NCBI RefSeq assembly: GCF_005280195.1
Contig: NZ_SZPR01000008.1
Location: 593,346-657,345 of the forward strand
DNA length: 64,000 nucleotides
From: Streptomyces galbus
GTDB taxonomy: Bacteria; Actinomycetota; Actinomycetes; Streptomycetales; Streptomycetaceae
Direction of reading: 5' to 3'
Part shown: positions 51,947 through 60,972 of the stretch, one piece after another
How positions within the stretch are numbered: the stretch's first letter is position 1
Layout: the number at the start of each line of letters is the position of its first letter
The notes under the pieces: generated by a model
The model's database searches: none
The model's input: the letters and a program-made list of their open reading frames with translations, nothing else
What the model was told of the DNA's origin: nothing
Translations under genes and position numbers: made by a program

Positions 51947-53310
51947 GCGATGACACCATACGTCTGGTCACGATCGGGCGGATCCTCCGCCGCCGCTGGC
52001 GGCTCCTCACCGTGCTCACCCTGGTGGGCGCGCTCGTCGGCTACGGCACCTCGCTGCTGTTCCCGCCCCGGTACACGACGTCGGCGTCGGTGCTGCTGCC
52101 GGGTGCGTGGGAGGAACGCGCGCTGCTGACGCAGACGGAGATCGCGACCAGTTCGGTGGTGGTCGACCGGGCCGCCGCCACCCTCCACTGGGACGGCGTC
52201 GACGGCCGCGACCTGCGCGACCGGGTGAGCGCGCAGGCCGCCGACGGCAACATCGTCGAGATCTCGGGCACGGCCGAGACGCCGGAGCGCGCCCAGCAGC
52301 TCGCCGACCAGGTGGCGCAGCAGTTCGTCGGCTACGCCGCCCAGGTCGTCGGCGACAGCGGCGACCCGGAGGCGGCGGCCCAACTGACGGCGCTGCGGCA
52401 GATGGTGGCGCAGACCAGCAGCCGGATCACCGAGCTGGCCGACGCGGCCGACCCGGGCAAGACCGTGGAGAGCGTGCAGGCCCGCACCGACCTGGAGAAG
52501 CTGCGCACCACGCTCCAGGAGGCCATGAACAAGCTGGAGGAGGCCGACCCGTCCGCCGCGAAGTCCGGCCTGGTCGTCATGGGGCCCGCGCCGCGTCCGA
52601 CCGGCGAGGCCCCGCCCACCCGGTGGCAGTTGATCGCCGGCGGGGCGCTGCTGTTCTTCCTGGTCGCGCTGATCGGGCACCTCGCCGCCGCGCGGATGAG
52701 CCGCCGGCCGCGCACCGAGCCGGAGATCGCCGAGGCGCTGGGCTCGACGTCGCTGGGCACCGTCGACGTCCCCGCCGAGCGGTCCGCGCACCGGCCCGAG
52801 GCCCGCGGCGTGCGGGCCCGGGCGCGCCGGCTGCTGGGCCTGGACGTCCGGTGGGACGTGCCCGCCCCGCCGCCGTCCGGCGACGAGGCGAGCCGGCAGG
52901 TCCGCTACCGGCGGGTGTGCGCCCGCGTCCGCGAGCGGGCGGCGGGGCCGCGCCGGCTGCTGGCCGTCGTCCCGGCGGGCGACGCGAGCGCCCTGCGGGC
53001 CGCCGGGGAGCTGGTCGCCGCCGGCGGGGGCGACCCGCGGCTGCGGGTGGTCGAGGTCGCGCCGGACCGGCCGCTGGTGCCGGACCGGGACACCGAGTCG
53101 GGTGCGCTGGTCGTGCTCAGCCCGGGCCACTGGACCGCGGCGGAGCTCGCCGGTGTCGCCGGGGCGTGTGCCGACGCCCGGCACGAGGTCGTCGGCGTGG
53201 TCCTCGTCGGCACGTCCCCGGCCCGTCCGGCGCGGTCGGCCGACCGTCCCCGGGACGCGGTCACGCCGGTGCTCGCGGGTGCCGACGACGCGACAGGAGT
53301 TGCACGGTGA
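51943..53310 (+). CDS. Wzz-like chain-length / polysaccharide co-polymerase protein 1
   Basis: 455 aa. TTG 51943 with AAGGAGG 8 nt upstream, overlapping the glycosyltransferase stop. A first TM (about 21-41), a periplasmic helical domain with a coiled coil, and a second TM (about 226-246) form a Wzz-like hairpin. The cytoplasmic tail ends in a Rossmann-like region where a BY-kinase Walker A would be (LLAVVPAGDASAL), but the Lys is missing, so it is not an active tyrosine kinase. Probably sets chain length together with the next protein. Confidence 0.83.
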   Translation: MSDDTIRLVTIGRILRRRWRLLTVLTLVGALVGYGTSLLFPPRYTTSASVLLPGAWEERALLTQTEIATSSVVVDRAAATLHWDGVDGRDLRDRVSAQAADGNIVEISGTAETPERAQQLADQVAQQFVGYAAQVVGDSGDPEAAAQLTALRQMVAQTSSRITELADAADPGKTVESVQARTDLEKLRTTLQEAMNKLEEADPSAAKSGLVVMGPAPRPTGEAPPTRWQLIAGGALLFFLVALIGHLAAARMSRRPRTEPEIAEALGSTSLGTVDVPAERSAHRPEARGVRARARRLLGLDVRWDVPAPPPSGDEASRQVRYRRVCARVRERAAGPRRLLAVVPAGDASALRAAGELVAAGGGDPRLRVVEVAPDRPLVPDRDTESGALVVLSPGHWTAAELAGVAGACADARHEVVGVVLVGTSPARPARSADRPRDAVTPVLAGADDATGVAR

Positions 53311-54860
53311 GAACGAGTACGACCCCGCAGTCGCCGGCCCCCACCCCGCTGCTGGACCTGCAGTCCTTGGTGGTGGCGGTGCGCAGGCGCCGCCGCCTGT
53401 GGTCCTGCGCGGCCCTGCTGGGGCTGCTGCTGGGTGTGGCGGTCGCGGTCCTGATGCCGCCCGCGCCCACCGCGGTGACCAAGGTGCTGGTCGCCCACCA
53501 GGAGGACCAGCCGAACGACCCCGGCACCCTGATCCGCACCGACGCGGCGCTGCTGCAGACCACGCGCATCGCCGAGGAGGCGCTGCGGACGCTGAAGTCC
53601 TCCGAGGCGCCGGAGGACTTCCTGCGCAACTACAGCGGCCTGGGCCTGACCAACAACCTGCTGCAGATCACGGTGACCGGGGACAGCGACGCCGACGCGG
53701 AGGCACGCGCCAAGGCGCTGGCCGACGCGTTCGTCGCCGACCACGTGCGCCGGATGCAGCAGGCCGCCGACGCCGAGGCCAAGAGCCTGCTCGACCAGCG
53801 CGACCGGCTCCAGGGCGAACTCGCCCAGGTCAACAAGGCGATCGGGGACGGCTCCGAGGAGACCGGCCCGAAGGCGGCCGCCAACCTGGAGACGCTCTTC
53901 GCACGCCGGGCCGAACTCACCTCGCGCATCGCCGACTTCGCCCAGCGCGCCGCGGAGGCCCGGGTGGGCACGCCGCAGTTGGTGGCGCGCACCCAGATCG
54001 TGGACGACCCGCGCGCGGTACGGCACTCCCTGCCCAAGTCGGCCGCCACGAACGGCGTGATCGGTCTCGTCCTCGGCCTCGTGCTGGGGCTCGCGGTGGC
54101 CGCGGTCTCCACGGTGGTCGCGGACCGTCCCGTACTGCGCCGGGAGATCGCCGCGCACCTCGGCGCCTCGGTCGTCGCGGAACTGCCGCTGCGGTCGACG
54201 TGGCCGTGGCAGCGGCGGCGGGTGCGGACGGCCCGGGCCCGGCTCAGCGCGTCCCTGGCCCGCACGGTGCGCGGCTCCGCGGAACCGGTGTCGCTGCTGG
54301 AGCTGGGCTGTGCGCGCCCCGCGAGCGCGATCGCCGTGGACCTGGCCCGGGAGATCGCGGCGGACGGTCCGGTGACCGTCGTCGACGGGCTGCCGGGCAC
54401 CCAGTTGCGCGACCGGCGTACCAAGCCGGGCGACCCGGCCGTGGTCGGTGGCGAGCGCGTGCCTGCCCTGGCGCCGCACGAGCGCAGGATCGGCGTCGGC
54501 TCGGTGGCGCCGGGCACGGCGTGGACGGACCTCGGGTACCTCGGCACGCAGACCGTGCTGGTCGTGCGGGCCGGCCACGGCAGCGCCGCCTGGCTGCACA
54601 CCGTGGCCCGGCAACTCGCCGACCAGCGCATCCCGGTGATCGGCGTGGTGCTGGTCGACCCCGACCCGCGGGACCGCACCGACGGCACCCTGTGGGACGG
54701 GCTGGACACCGCGCTGCGCGGCCGGAGCGAGCGGCCGGCCCGGCCGAACGGCGCGGGTGCCCCGCACGCCGTCCCGGCGGTGGGGGAAGGCCGGCGGCGG
54801 GCGGAGCGCCAGCCGATGTGGGCCGCGGGGGTCCCGGACAGCGACCAGGAGGCTCGGTAG
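53307..54860 (+). CDS. Wzz/Wzc-like co-polymerase protein 2 with degenerate kinase domain
   Basis: 517 aa. GTG 53307 has AGGAG 7 nt upstream and overlaps the previous stop. TM1 at about 34-50, an extracytoplasmic coiled-coil domain (EAKSLLDQRDRLQGELAQVNKAI), TM2 near 250-272, then a Rossmann-like cytoplasmic domain (VSLLELGCARPASAIAVDLAREI) lacking a Walker A Lys and the C-terminal Tyr cluster. It pairs with 51943-53310; two diverged Wzz-like proteins in tandem are common in actinobacterial polysaccharide operons. Confidence 0.83.
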   Translation: MRTSTTPQSPAPTPLLDLQSLVVAVRRRRRLWSCAALLGLLLGVAVAVLMPPAPTAVTKVLVAHQEDQPNDPGTLIRTDAALLQTTRIAEEALRTLKSSEAPEDFLRNYSGLGLTNNLLQITVTGDSDADAEARAKALADAFVADHVRRMQQAADAEAKSLLDQRDRLQGELAQVNKAIGDGSEETGPKAAANLETLFARRAELTSRIADFAQRAAEARVGTPQLVARTQIVDDPRAVRHSLPKSAATNGVIGLVLGLVLGLAVAAVSTVVADRPVLRREIAAHLGASVVAELPLRSTWPWQRRRVRTARARLSASLARTVRGSAEPVSLLELGCARPASAIAVDLAREIAADGPVTVVDGLPGTQLRDRRTKPGDPAVVGGERVPALAPHERRIGVGSVAPGTAWTDLGYLGTQTVLVVRAGHGSAAWLHTVARQLADQRIPVIGVVLVDPDPRDRTDGTLWDGLDTALRGRSERPARPNGAGAPHAVPAVGEGRRRAERQPMWAAGVPDSDQEAR

Positions 54861-54862
54861 AC

Positions 54863-56797
54863 ATGTGTGGCATCGCAGGCGCGTACCGGTGGCCGGACGG
54901 GAAGGCCGTGACCGACCGGCTCACCGACGTCCTGGCCCACCGCGGCCCGGACGGGGCCGGCCGGTACAGCCACCCGGCCGGGGACGGCGAGGTGCACCTC
55001 GGGCACCGGCGGCTGGCCATCATCGACCTGTCCGACACCGGCGCCCAGCCGATGGCCAGGGACGGCCTCGTCCTGACGTACAACGGCGAGCTGTACAACG
55101 CGCCGGAACTGCGGGCCGAGCTGGAGGGCGCCGGCGTGCGCTTCCGCGGGACCTCGGACACCGAGGTGCTGCTGGAGGCGTGGCGGCGCTGGGGCACGGA
55201 CTGCCTGCCCCGGCTGCGCGGCATGTTCGCGCTCGGCGTGTTCGACGAGCGCACCGGTGAGCTGGTCCTCGCCCGCGACCAGCTCGGCATCAAGCCGCTG
55301 TTCGTGCTGCGGCGCGGCGAGGGCCTGGTGTTCGCCTCCGAGCTGAAGGCGCTCGCGGCGGTGACCGGCGGGGCGCTGGAGGTGGACCACGCGGCGCTGG
55401 TGGCGTCGCTGCTGTACTACTGGGTGCCGGACTCGCGGTGCGCGTTCCGCGAGGCGGAGAAGCTGCCGCCGGGGAGCTGGCTGCGGTGCCGGCCCGACGG
55501 GCGGGTCGAGCGCGGCCGGTTCTGGAACCTCAGGGACGTCGCCGCCGAGGGCCGGCAGCGGGCCCTGGACGGGGACCTGCCGGACCTGGCGGCCGTCGTC
55601 GAGGAGTCGACCCGCCGCCACCTGCTGTCCGACGTGCCCGTGGCGACGTTCCTGTCCGGCGGGCTGGACTCCAGCTACCTGACCGCGCTGGCGGCCCGCG
55701 AGCGGCCCGGGATCTCCGCGTACACGATCGGCTTCCGCGCCGCGGACGCCCGGTTCGAGGCGATGCCGGACGACCTGCGCTACGCCCGGCAGGTGGCCGG
55801 GCGGTACGGCGTGGACCTGCACGAGATCGAGATCGCCCCGGACGTGCTCGACCTGCTGCCGCGGATGACGTACCACCTGGACGAGCCGATCGGCGACCCG
55901 GCCGCGATCAACACGTTCCTGATCTGCTCGGCCGCCCGCGAGGCCGGGGTCAAGGTGATGCTGTCGGGGATGGGCGCCGACGAGCTGTTCGCCGGGTACC
56001 GCAAGCACCTGGCGAACCTGATCGCGCTGCGCTACCAGCGCGTCCCGGGGCCCCTGCGGCGCGGGGCGTCCGCGGTGGTGGACCGATTGCCGGTGGCGAC
56101 CAGCCGCCGCGGGTACCGCTCGGTGCGGTTCGCCAAGCGGTTCCTGTCCTTCGCGGACCTGCCGGAGGAGACCGCGTTCCGGCGCAGCTACACCATGTAC
56201 GACCGGGGCGACCTGCTCGGCCTGATCGACCCCGACCTGGCCGGGACGGTCGACGACGTGCTGACCGAGCACGCGGACGTCTACGAGGACAACGACCTCG
56301 ACGACTTCGTCAACCGCATGTGCCTGGCCGACTCCCGGATGTTCCTGCCGGGCCTGAACCTCGCGTACACGGACCGCTCCAGCATGGCCGCGTCGACCGA
56401 GGTGCGGGTGCCGTACGTGGACGTCGAGGTGGTCAGGGCCGCGTTCGCGGTGCCCGGGGCGCGCAAGATCGCCGGGCGGCAGGGCAAGGCGGTCCTGAAG
56501 GAGGCGGCCACCTCGGTCCTGCCCCGGGAGATCGTCTACCGGCCCAAGGGACTGTTCAGCGCCCCGCTGCGGGCCTGGATGAGCCGGGACCTGTCGCCGC
56601 TGGTGCGCGAGGTGGTCGAGGACGGCCTGCTCGTGCGCTCCGGGTTCCTGCGCCGGGACGCGCTGCGGCGGATGGTCGCCGAGGACGCCGCCGGGCAGCG
56701 GGACTTCTCCAAGCATCTGTGGCACGTGCTGACCCTCGAGTACTGGTACCGCGGCGCGACCTCCGGGTCCGGCCAGCACTCCCCCTCGACGGCGTAG
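54863..56797 (+). CDS. Asparagine synthase (glutamine-hydrolysing)-like amidotransferase
   Basis: 644 aa. N-terminal class II glutaminase with catalytic Cys2 (MCGIAGAY), RRLAIIDLSDTGAQPM and YNGELYN; C-terminal synthetase with PPi loop FLSGGLDSS, SGMGADELFAGY and EVRVPYVD. In polysaccharide loci AsnB-like enzymes amidate uronic-acid carboxyls or transfer amino groups to sugars instead of making asparagine. Given the AlgD-like dehydrogenase nearby, uronamide formation is my inference. ATG 54863 with AGGAGG upstream. Confidence 0.92.
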   Translation: MCGIAGAYRWPDGKAVTDRLTDVLAHRGPDGAGRYSHPAGDGEVHLGHRRLAIIDLSDTGAQPMARDGLVLTYNGELYNAPELRAELEGAGVRFRGTSDTEVLLEAWRRWGTDCLPRLRGMFALGVFDERTGELVLARDQLGIKPLFVLRRGEGLVFASELKALAAVTGGALEVDHAALVASLLYYWVPDSRCAFREAEKLPPGSWLRCRPDGRVERGRFWNLRDVAAEGRQRALDGDLPDLAAVVEESTRRHLLSDVPVATFLSGGLDSSYLTALAARERPGISAYTIGFRAADARFEAMPDDLRYARQVAGRYGVDLHEIEIAPDVLDLLPRMTYHLDEPIGDPAAINTFLICSAAREAGVKVMLSGMGADELFAGYRKHLANLIALRYQRVPGPLRRGASAVVDRLPVATSRRGYRSVRFAKRFLSFADLPEETAFRRSYTMYDRGDLLGLIDPDLAGTVDDVLTEHADVYEDNDLDDFVNRMCLADSRMFLPGLNLAYTDRSSMAASTEVRVPYVDVEVVRAAFAVPGARKIAGRQGKAVLKEAATSVLPREIVYRPKGLFSAPLRAWMSRDLSPLVREVVEDGLLVRSGFLRRDALRRMVAEDAAGQRDFSKHLWHVLTLEYWYRGATSGSGQHSPSTA

Positions 56798-56813
56798 AGA
56801 CAAGAGGACTTCG

Positions 56814-59012
56814 GTGAAACAGGTAGTACAGAACTACAAGAGCGGCGAGCTGGCGCTCCTGGACGTGCCGGTGCCGGGCTGCAAGCCGGGCGGGGTGCTG
56901 GTGCGGACCTCCTACTCGCTGATCTCCACCGGGACCGAGCTGATGAAGGTCTCCGAGGCCGGGATGTCGATGCTGGGCAAGGCCCGCTCGCGGCCGGACC
57001 AGGTGGCCAAGGTCGCGCAGAGCGTCGCCACCAACGGGCTGCCGGCCACCTACCGCAAGGTGATGGGCAAGCTCGACTCGTACACGCCGCTGGGCTACTC
57101 GCTGTGCGGGGTGGTGGAGCAGGTCGGCGCCGGGATCGACGACGTGAAGGCCGGCGACCTGGTGGCCTGCGCCGGCAACGAGCACGCGCTGCACGCCGAG
57201 CTGAACTGGGTGCCGAAGAACCTCTACACGCCGGTGCCGGACGGCCTCGCGCCGCGGCACGCGGCGTTCGGCACCGTCGGGTCGATCGCGCTGCAGGGCG
57301 TACGCCAGGGCGAGTCGCACCTGGGCGAGGTGGCGCTGGTCATCGGCCTCGGGCTGATCGGGCAGCTCGTGGTGCAGCTCCTGGCCGCCTCGGGGGTGCG
57401 GGTGGTGGGGGCCGACCCCGACCCGGCGCGCTGCGCGCTGGCCGAGCGGCTGGGCGCGGCGGCCTGCGGCGACCCCGGTTCGGCGGCCGTGGAGGTCGCC
57501 GTCGCCGAACTCACCGGCGGGCACGGCGTGGACCAGGTGTACCTGGCCGCCGGCGGCGGCAGCAACCAGCCGGTGGAGCTGGCCGCCCGGCTGTGCCGGG
57601 ACCGCGGCCGGGTCGTCGACATCGGCAAGTGCCGCCTGGACCTGCCGTGGAACGCGTACTACGAGAAGGAACTCGACGTCCGCTTCTCCCGCAGCTACGG
57701 CCCCGGCCGCTACGACCCGGAGTACGAACTCCAGGGGCGCGACTACCCGATCGGCTACGTGCGCTGGACCGAGCGCCGCAACCTGGCGTGCTTCCTCGAC
57801 CTGGTGGCCCGTGGCAGCGTCGACGTGGAGCCGCTGGTGTCCCACGTCGCCGACTTCGACGACGCGGTGCCGACGTACCAGCGGCTGAAGGACGGCGAAC
57901 TGAAGGCCGTGGCGGTGCTGTTCCGCTACCCCGGGCAGCCGCAGGAGGCGGACGCCGAGACGGCGCAGGCCCCGTCGGTGGCCGTGCCCGCGGTGCGGCG
58001 GACCGGCGGCACGGCGTCCGCGCCCGCCCGGGCTGCCGGGGCGCCGGTGCGGCTGGCGTTCGTCGGCGCAGGCAACTACGCGTCGTCGATGCTGCTGCCG
58101 CACCTGGCGGGGCGCGAGGGAGTGGAGCTGTCCACGGTCGTCACCACGACGGCGCTGTCCGCGGCCAACGCGCAGCGCAAGTTCGGTTTCGCCGACGCGA
58201 CCACCGACCTCGACGCGGTGCTCGGCGACCCGTCCGTCGACGCGGTGTTCGTCGTCACCCGGCACAGCTCGCACGCCGGGCTGACCCGCAAGGCGCTGCT
58301 GGCCGGCAAGGCCGTGTTCGTGGAGAAGCCCCTCGCCCTCACCGAGGACGAACTGGCCGACGTGGTCGCGGCGGTGGAGGAGTCCGGCAACGACCGGCTC
58401 CAGGTGGGCTTCAACCGCCGGTTCGCGCCCCTGCTGCACGACGCCCGGCGGCGGTTCGGCACCCGGACCGGCCCGGCCGCCCTGCGCTACCTGGTCAACG
58501 CGGGCCGCCTCGACCACGGCAGCTGGTACCTCCAGGAGGGCTCCGAGGGCACCCGGTTCGTCGGCGAGGGCGGGCACTTCATCGACACGGCGAGCTGGCT
58601 GCTGGACGCCGACCCGGTGTCGGTGTGGGCGACCGCGCCGTCCGGCAACGACGACCTCCAGGTGGTGCTGCGCTACCCGGACGGCTCCACCGCCACCATC
58701 AGCTACGTCACCTCGGGCCCGTCCGGCTTCCCCAAGGAGACGCTGGACCTGATCGCCGACGGCCGCGCGCTGCGCCTGGACGACTTCGTGCGGGCCTCCG
58801 TCTACGGGCGCAAGCGGTGGGTCAGCTCCCGGCTGCCCAAGGCCCGGGACAAGGGCCAGAACGCCGAACTGGCCGCGTTCGTCAGGGCGGTGCGCACCGG
58901 CGGGCCGATGCCGGTGCCGCTGGAGTCGCTGGTCGCCACCACGGCGGCCACCCTCGCCGTGCGGGCCAGCCTGGTCGGCGGCGCGCCGGTGACGCTGGCG
59001 GGGGCGCGATGA
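56814..59012 (+). CDS. Bi-domain oxidoreductase: zinc-type alcohol dehydrogenase fused to Gfo/Idh/MocA
   Basis: 732 aa. Residues 1-385 are an MDR alcohol-dehydrogenase-like domain (YSLCGVVEQVGAG, the cofactor motif VIGLGLIGQLVVQLL). After a Pro/Ala linker, residues about 410-730 form a Gfo/Idh/MocA NAD(P) domain (LAFVGAGNYASSMLLPHL, VFVEKPLALTEDEL, the sugar site GGHFIDTASWLL). This fusion is recurrent in capsule/O-antigen and exopolysaccharide clusters and is often next to heparinase-like genes, as here; it probably modifies a nucleotide or lipid-linked uronic sugar. GTG 56814. Confidence 0.9.
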   Translation: MKQVVQNYKSGELALLDVPVPGCKPGGVLVRTSYSLISTGTELMKVSEAGMSMLGKARSRPDQVAKVAQSVATNGLPATYRKVMGKLDSYTPLGYSLCGVVEQVGAGIDDVKAGDLVACAGNEHALHAELNWVPKNLYTPVPDGLAPRHAAFGTVGSIALQGVRQGESHLGEVALVIGLGLIGQLVVQLLAASGVRVVGADPDPARCALAERLGAAACGDPGSAAVEVAVAELTGGHGVDQVYLAAGGGSNQPVELAARLCRDRGRVVDIGKCRLDLPWNAYYEKELDVRFSRSYGPGRYDPEYELQGRDYPIGYVRWTERRNLACFLDLVARGSVDVEPLVSHVADFDDAVPTYQRLKDGELKAVAVLFRYPGQPQEADAETAQAPSVAVPAVRRTGGTASAPARAAGAPVRLAFVGAGNYASSMLLPHLAGREGVELSTVVTTTALSAANAQRKFGFADATTDLDAVLGDPSVDAVFVVTRHSSHAGLTRKALLAGKAVFVEKPLALTEDELADVVAAVEESGNDRLQVGFNRRFAPLLHDARRRFGTRTGPAALRYLVNAGRLDHGSWYLQEGSEGTRFVGEGGHFIDTASWLLDADPVSVWATAPSGNDDLQVVLRYPDGSTATISYVTSGPSGFPKETLDLIADGRALRLDDFVRASVYGRKRWVSSRLPKARDKGQNAELAAFVRAVRTGGPMPVPLESLVATTAATLAVRASLVGGAPVTLAGAR

Positions 59013-60964
59013 CCCGGGCGTCGATGAGCGCGGGCTGGTACCTGCGGCGGCTGTCCCGGATGGGTCCGGCGGAGGTCGGCGGCCGGGTGGGCGACACGCT
59101 GCGCAGGCGGCGCTGGCGCGCGGCGCCGCCGCCGGACGGACCGCGGGTGACCGGTGTGCGGTTCACCTCCGTGCTGCCCGCGGGGACGCTCGCCGAGGTG
59201 CCGCCGGACGCCGTGAAGCGGCTCCTCGCCGAGGCCGACCGGCTGATGGCCGGGCACGCCGTGTTCTTCGGCGTGGACCGCGACGACCTGGCCGACCCGG
59301 ACTGGTCGTACGACCCGAAGACGGGGCGCCGGGCCCCGGGCGGCTACGCCTTCGACGTGCCGTACCGGGACGAGGAGGCGATCGGGGACGTCAAGCAGAT
59401 CTGGGAGCCCTCCCGGCACCAGTACCTGACCGTGCTCGCCGCCGCCTACGCCGTCACGGGCGACGAGCGGTACGCCGAGCGGGTCGCGGCGCACCTGCGG
59501 TCGTGGTGGACGGCCAACCCGCCGCTGCGCGGGGTGCACTGGGTCAGCGGGATCGAGCTGGGCATCCGGCTGCTGTCGTGGGTGTGGGTCCGCCGGCTCC
59601 TCGACGGCTGGCCCGGCGCGGCCGCGCTGTTCGAGGACAACCCGGTGGCGCTGCACCAGATCTGGCACCACCAGCGCTGGCTGGCGGCCTTCCCCAGCCG
59701 GGGGTCCTCGGCGAACAACCACGTCGTCGCGGAGGCCGCCGGGCAGTTCGCCGCGGCCTGCGCGTTCGCCTGGTTCCCGTCCTCGCCGCGCTGGCGCGCC
59801 GACGCGCTGCGGTCGCTGGAGCGGCAGCTGCGCGCCAACACCTTCGCCTCCGGGCTCAACCGGGAACTGGCCACCGAGTACCACGGTCTGGTGCTGGAGC
59901 TGGGCCTGGCCGCGGTGGCCGAGGCCGACGCCGCGGGCGTGCCGGTGCCCGCGTCGGTCCGCAGGGTGCTGCTGCGGATGACCGACGCGCTCGCCGCCGT
60001 CGTGGACCGCCGGCTGCGGCCGCCCCGGCAGGGCGACGCGGACGACGGGTACGGCCTGGTCGTGGACGGCGCGGGCACCGACCGCTGGGGCTCGCTGCTG
60101 TCCACCGGGGACGCCGTGTTCGGCCGGCTGCCCTGGTGGCCCGCGGTGACCGGCACCGACGTGCGCACCCCGCTGCTGGCCGCGCTGATCCGGCCCTACC
60201 CGGGCCGGGGCAGTGCGGTGGCCCGCCCGGACCGGCGCCCGGTCCACTTCGCCGACGCGGGCCTGACGATCCTGCGCAGCCCGGAGCGGGACGGGGGCGA
60301 GATCTGGTGCCGCTGCGACGGCGGCCCGCACGGGTTCCTGTCCATCGCCGCGCACGCCGACGCGCTGTCGGTGGAGGTCCGGCACGACGGGGTGGACGTG
60401 CTCGCCGACCCGGGGACGTACTGCTACCACGGGCAGCCCGAGTGGCGGCGGTACTTCCGCTCGACCCTCGGCCACAACACCCTGGAGGTCGACGGCACCG
60501 ACCAGTCGGTCTCCGGGGGGCCGTTCCTGTGGACCCGGCACGCACGCAGCCGGGTGCTGGCCGCGGACGCGGACCGCTGGAGCGCCGAGCACGACGGCTA
60601 CCGGCCGTCCGTGCACCGCCGCCGGGTCGAACTGGCGGCGGAGCGGCGGGAGCTGAGGATCGTCGACGAGCTGAGCGGCGACCGCCGGGCCGTGCGCCTG
60701 GCGTTCCACCTCGGCCCCGCGGTCGCCGCGGAGCTGACGGGCAGCCGGGCCCGGCTCACCTGGACGTGCGACGGCGAGGACCGCTCCGCGGTGCTCGACC
60801 TGCCCGGCCAGTTGACCTGGGAGGCGCACCGGGGCGAGAGCGACCCGCCGCTGGGCTGGTACTCGGCCGGCTTCGGCCGCAGGGAACCCGCCACGACGCT
60901 GCTCGGCACCGGCTCCGCCGACGGCACGCGCGGGTTCACGACCGTACTGACGTTCCGCGGCTAG
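59009..60964 (+). CDS. Heparinase II/III family (alginate lyase-like) protein
   Basis: 651 aa. ATG 59009 overlaps the upstream stop. No signal peptide is evident, unusual for a lyase. The N-terminal half is an (alpha/alpha) toroid (YDPKTGRRAPGGYAFDVPYRDEEAIGDVKQIWEPSRHQYL ... NNHVVAEAAG); the C-terminal half is the beta-sandwich with YHGQPEWRRYFRSTLGHNTLEVDGTDQS, whose His/Tyr are the lyase site. In biosynthetic clusters such enzymes trim or release the uronic polymer; here it supports a uronate-containing product. Confidence 0.88.
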   Translation: MTRASMSAGWYLRRLSRMGPAEVGGRVGDTLRRRRWRAAPPPDGPRVTGVRFTSVLPAGTLAEVPPDAVKRLLAEADRLMAGHAVFFGVDRDDLADPDWSYDPKTGRRAPGGYAFDVPYRDEEAIGDVKQIWEPSRHQYLTVLAAAYAVTGDERYAERVAAHLRSWWTANPPLRGVHWVSGIELGIRLLSWVWVRRLLDGWPGAAALFEDNPVALHQIWHHQRWLAAFPSRGSSANNHVVAEAAGQFAAACAFAWFPSSPRWRADALRSLERQLRANTFASGLNRELATEYHGLVLELGLAAVAEADAAGVPVPASVRRVLLRMTDALAAVVDRRLRPPRQGDADDGYGLVVDGAGTDRWGSLLSTGDAVFGRLPWWPAVTGTDVRTPLLAALIRPYPGRGSAVARPDRRPVHFADAGLTILRSPERDGGEIWCRCDGGPHGFLSIAAHADALSVEVRHDGVDVLADPGTYCYHGQPEWRRYFRSTLGHNTLEVDGTDQSVSGGPFLWTRHARSRVLAADADRWSAEHDGYRPSVHRRRVELAAERRELRIVDELSGDRRAVRLAFHLGPAVAAELTGSRARLTWTCDGEDRSAVLDLPGQLTWEAHRGESDPPLGWYSAGFGRREPATTLLGTGSADGTRGFTTVLTFRG

Positions 60965-60972
60965 GGGGGCAC

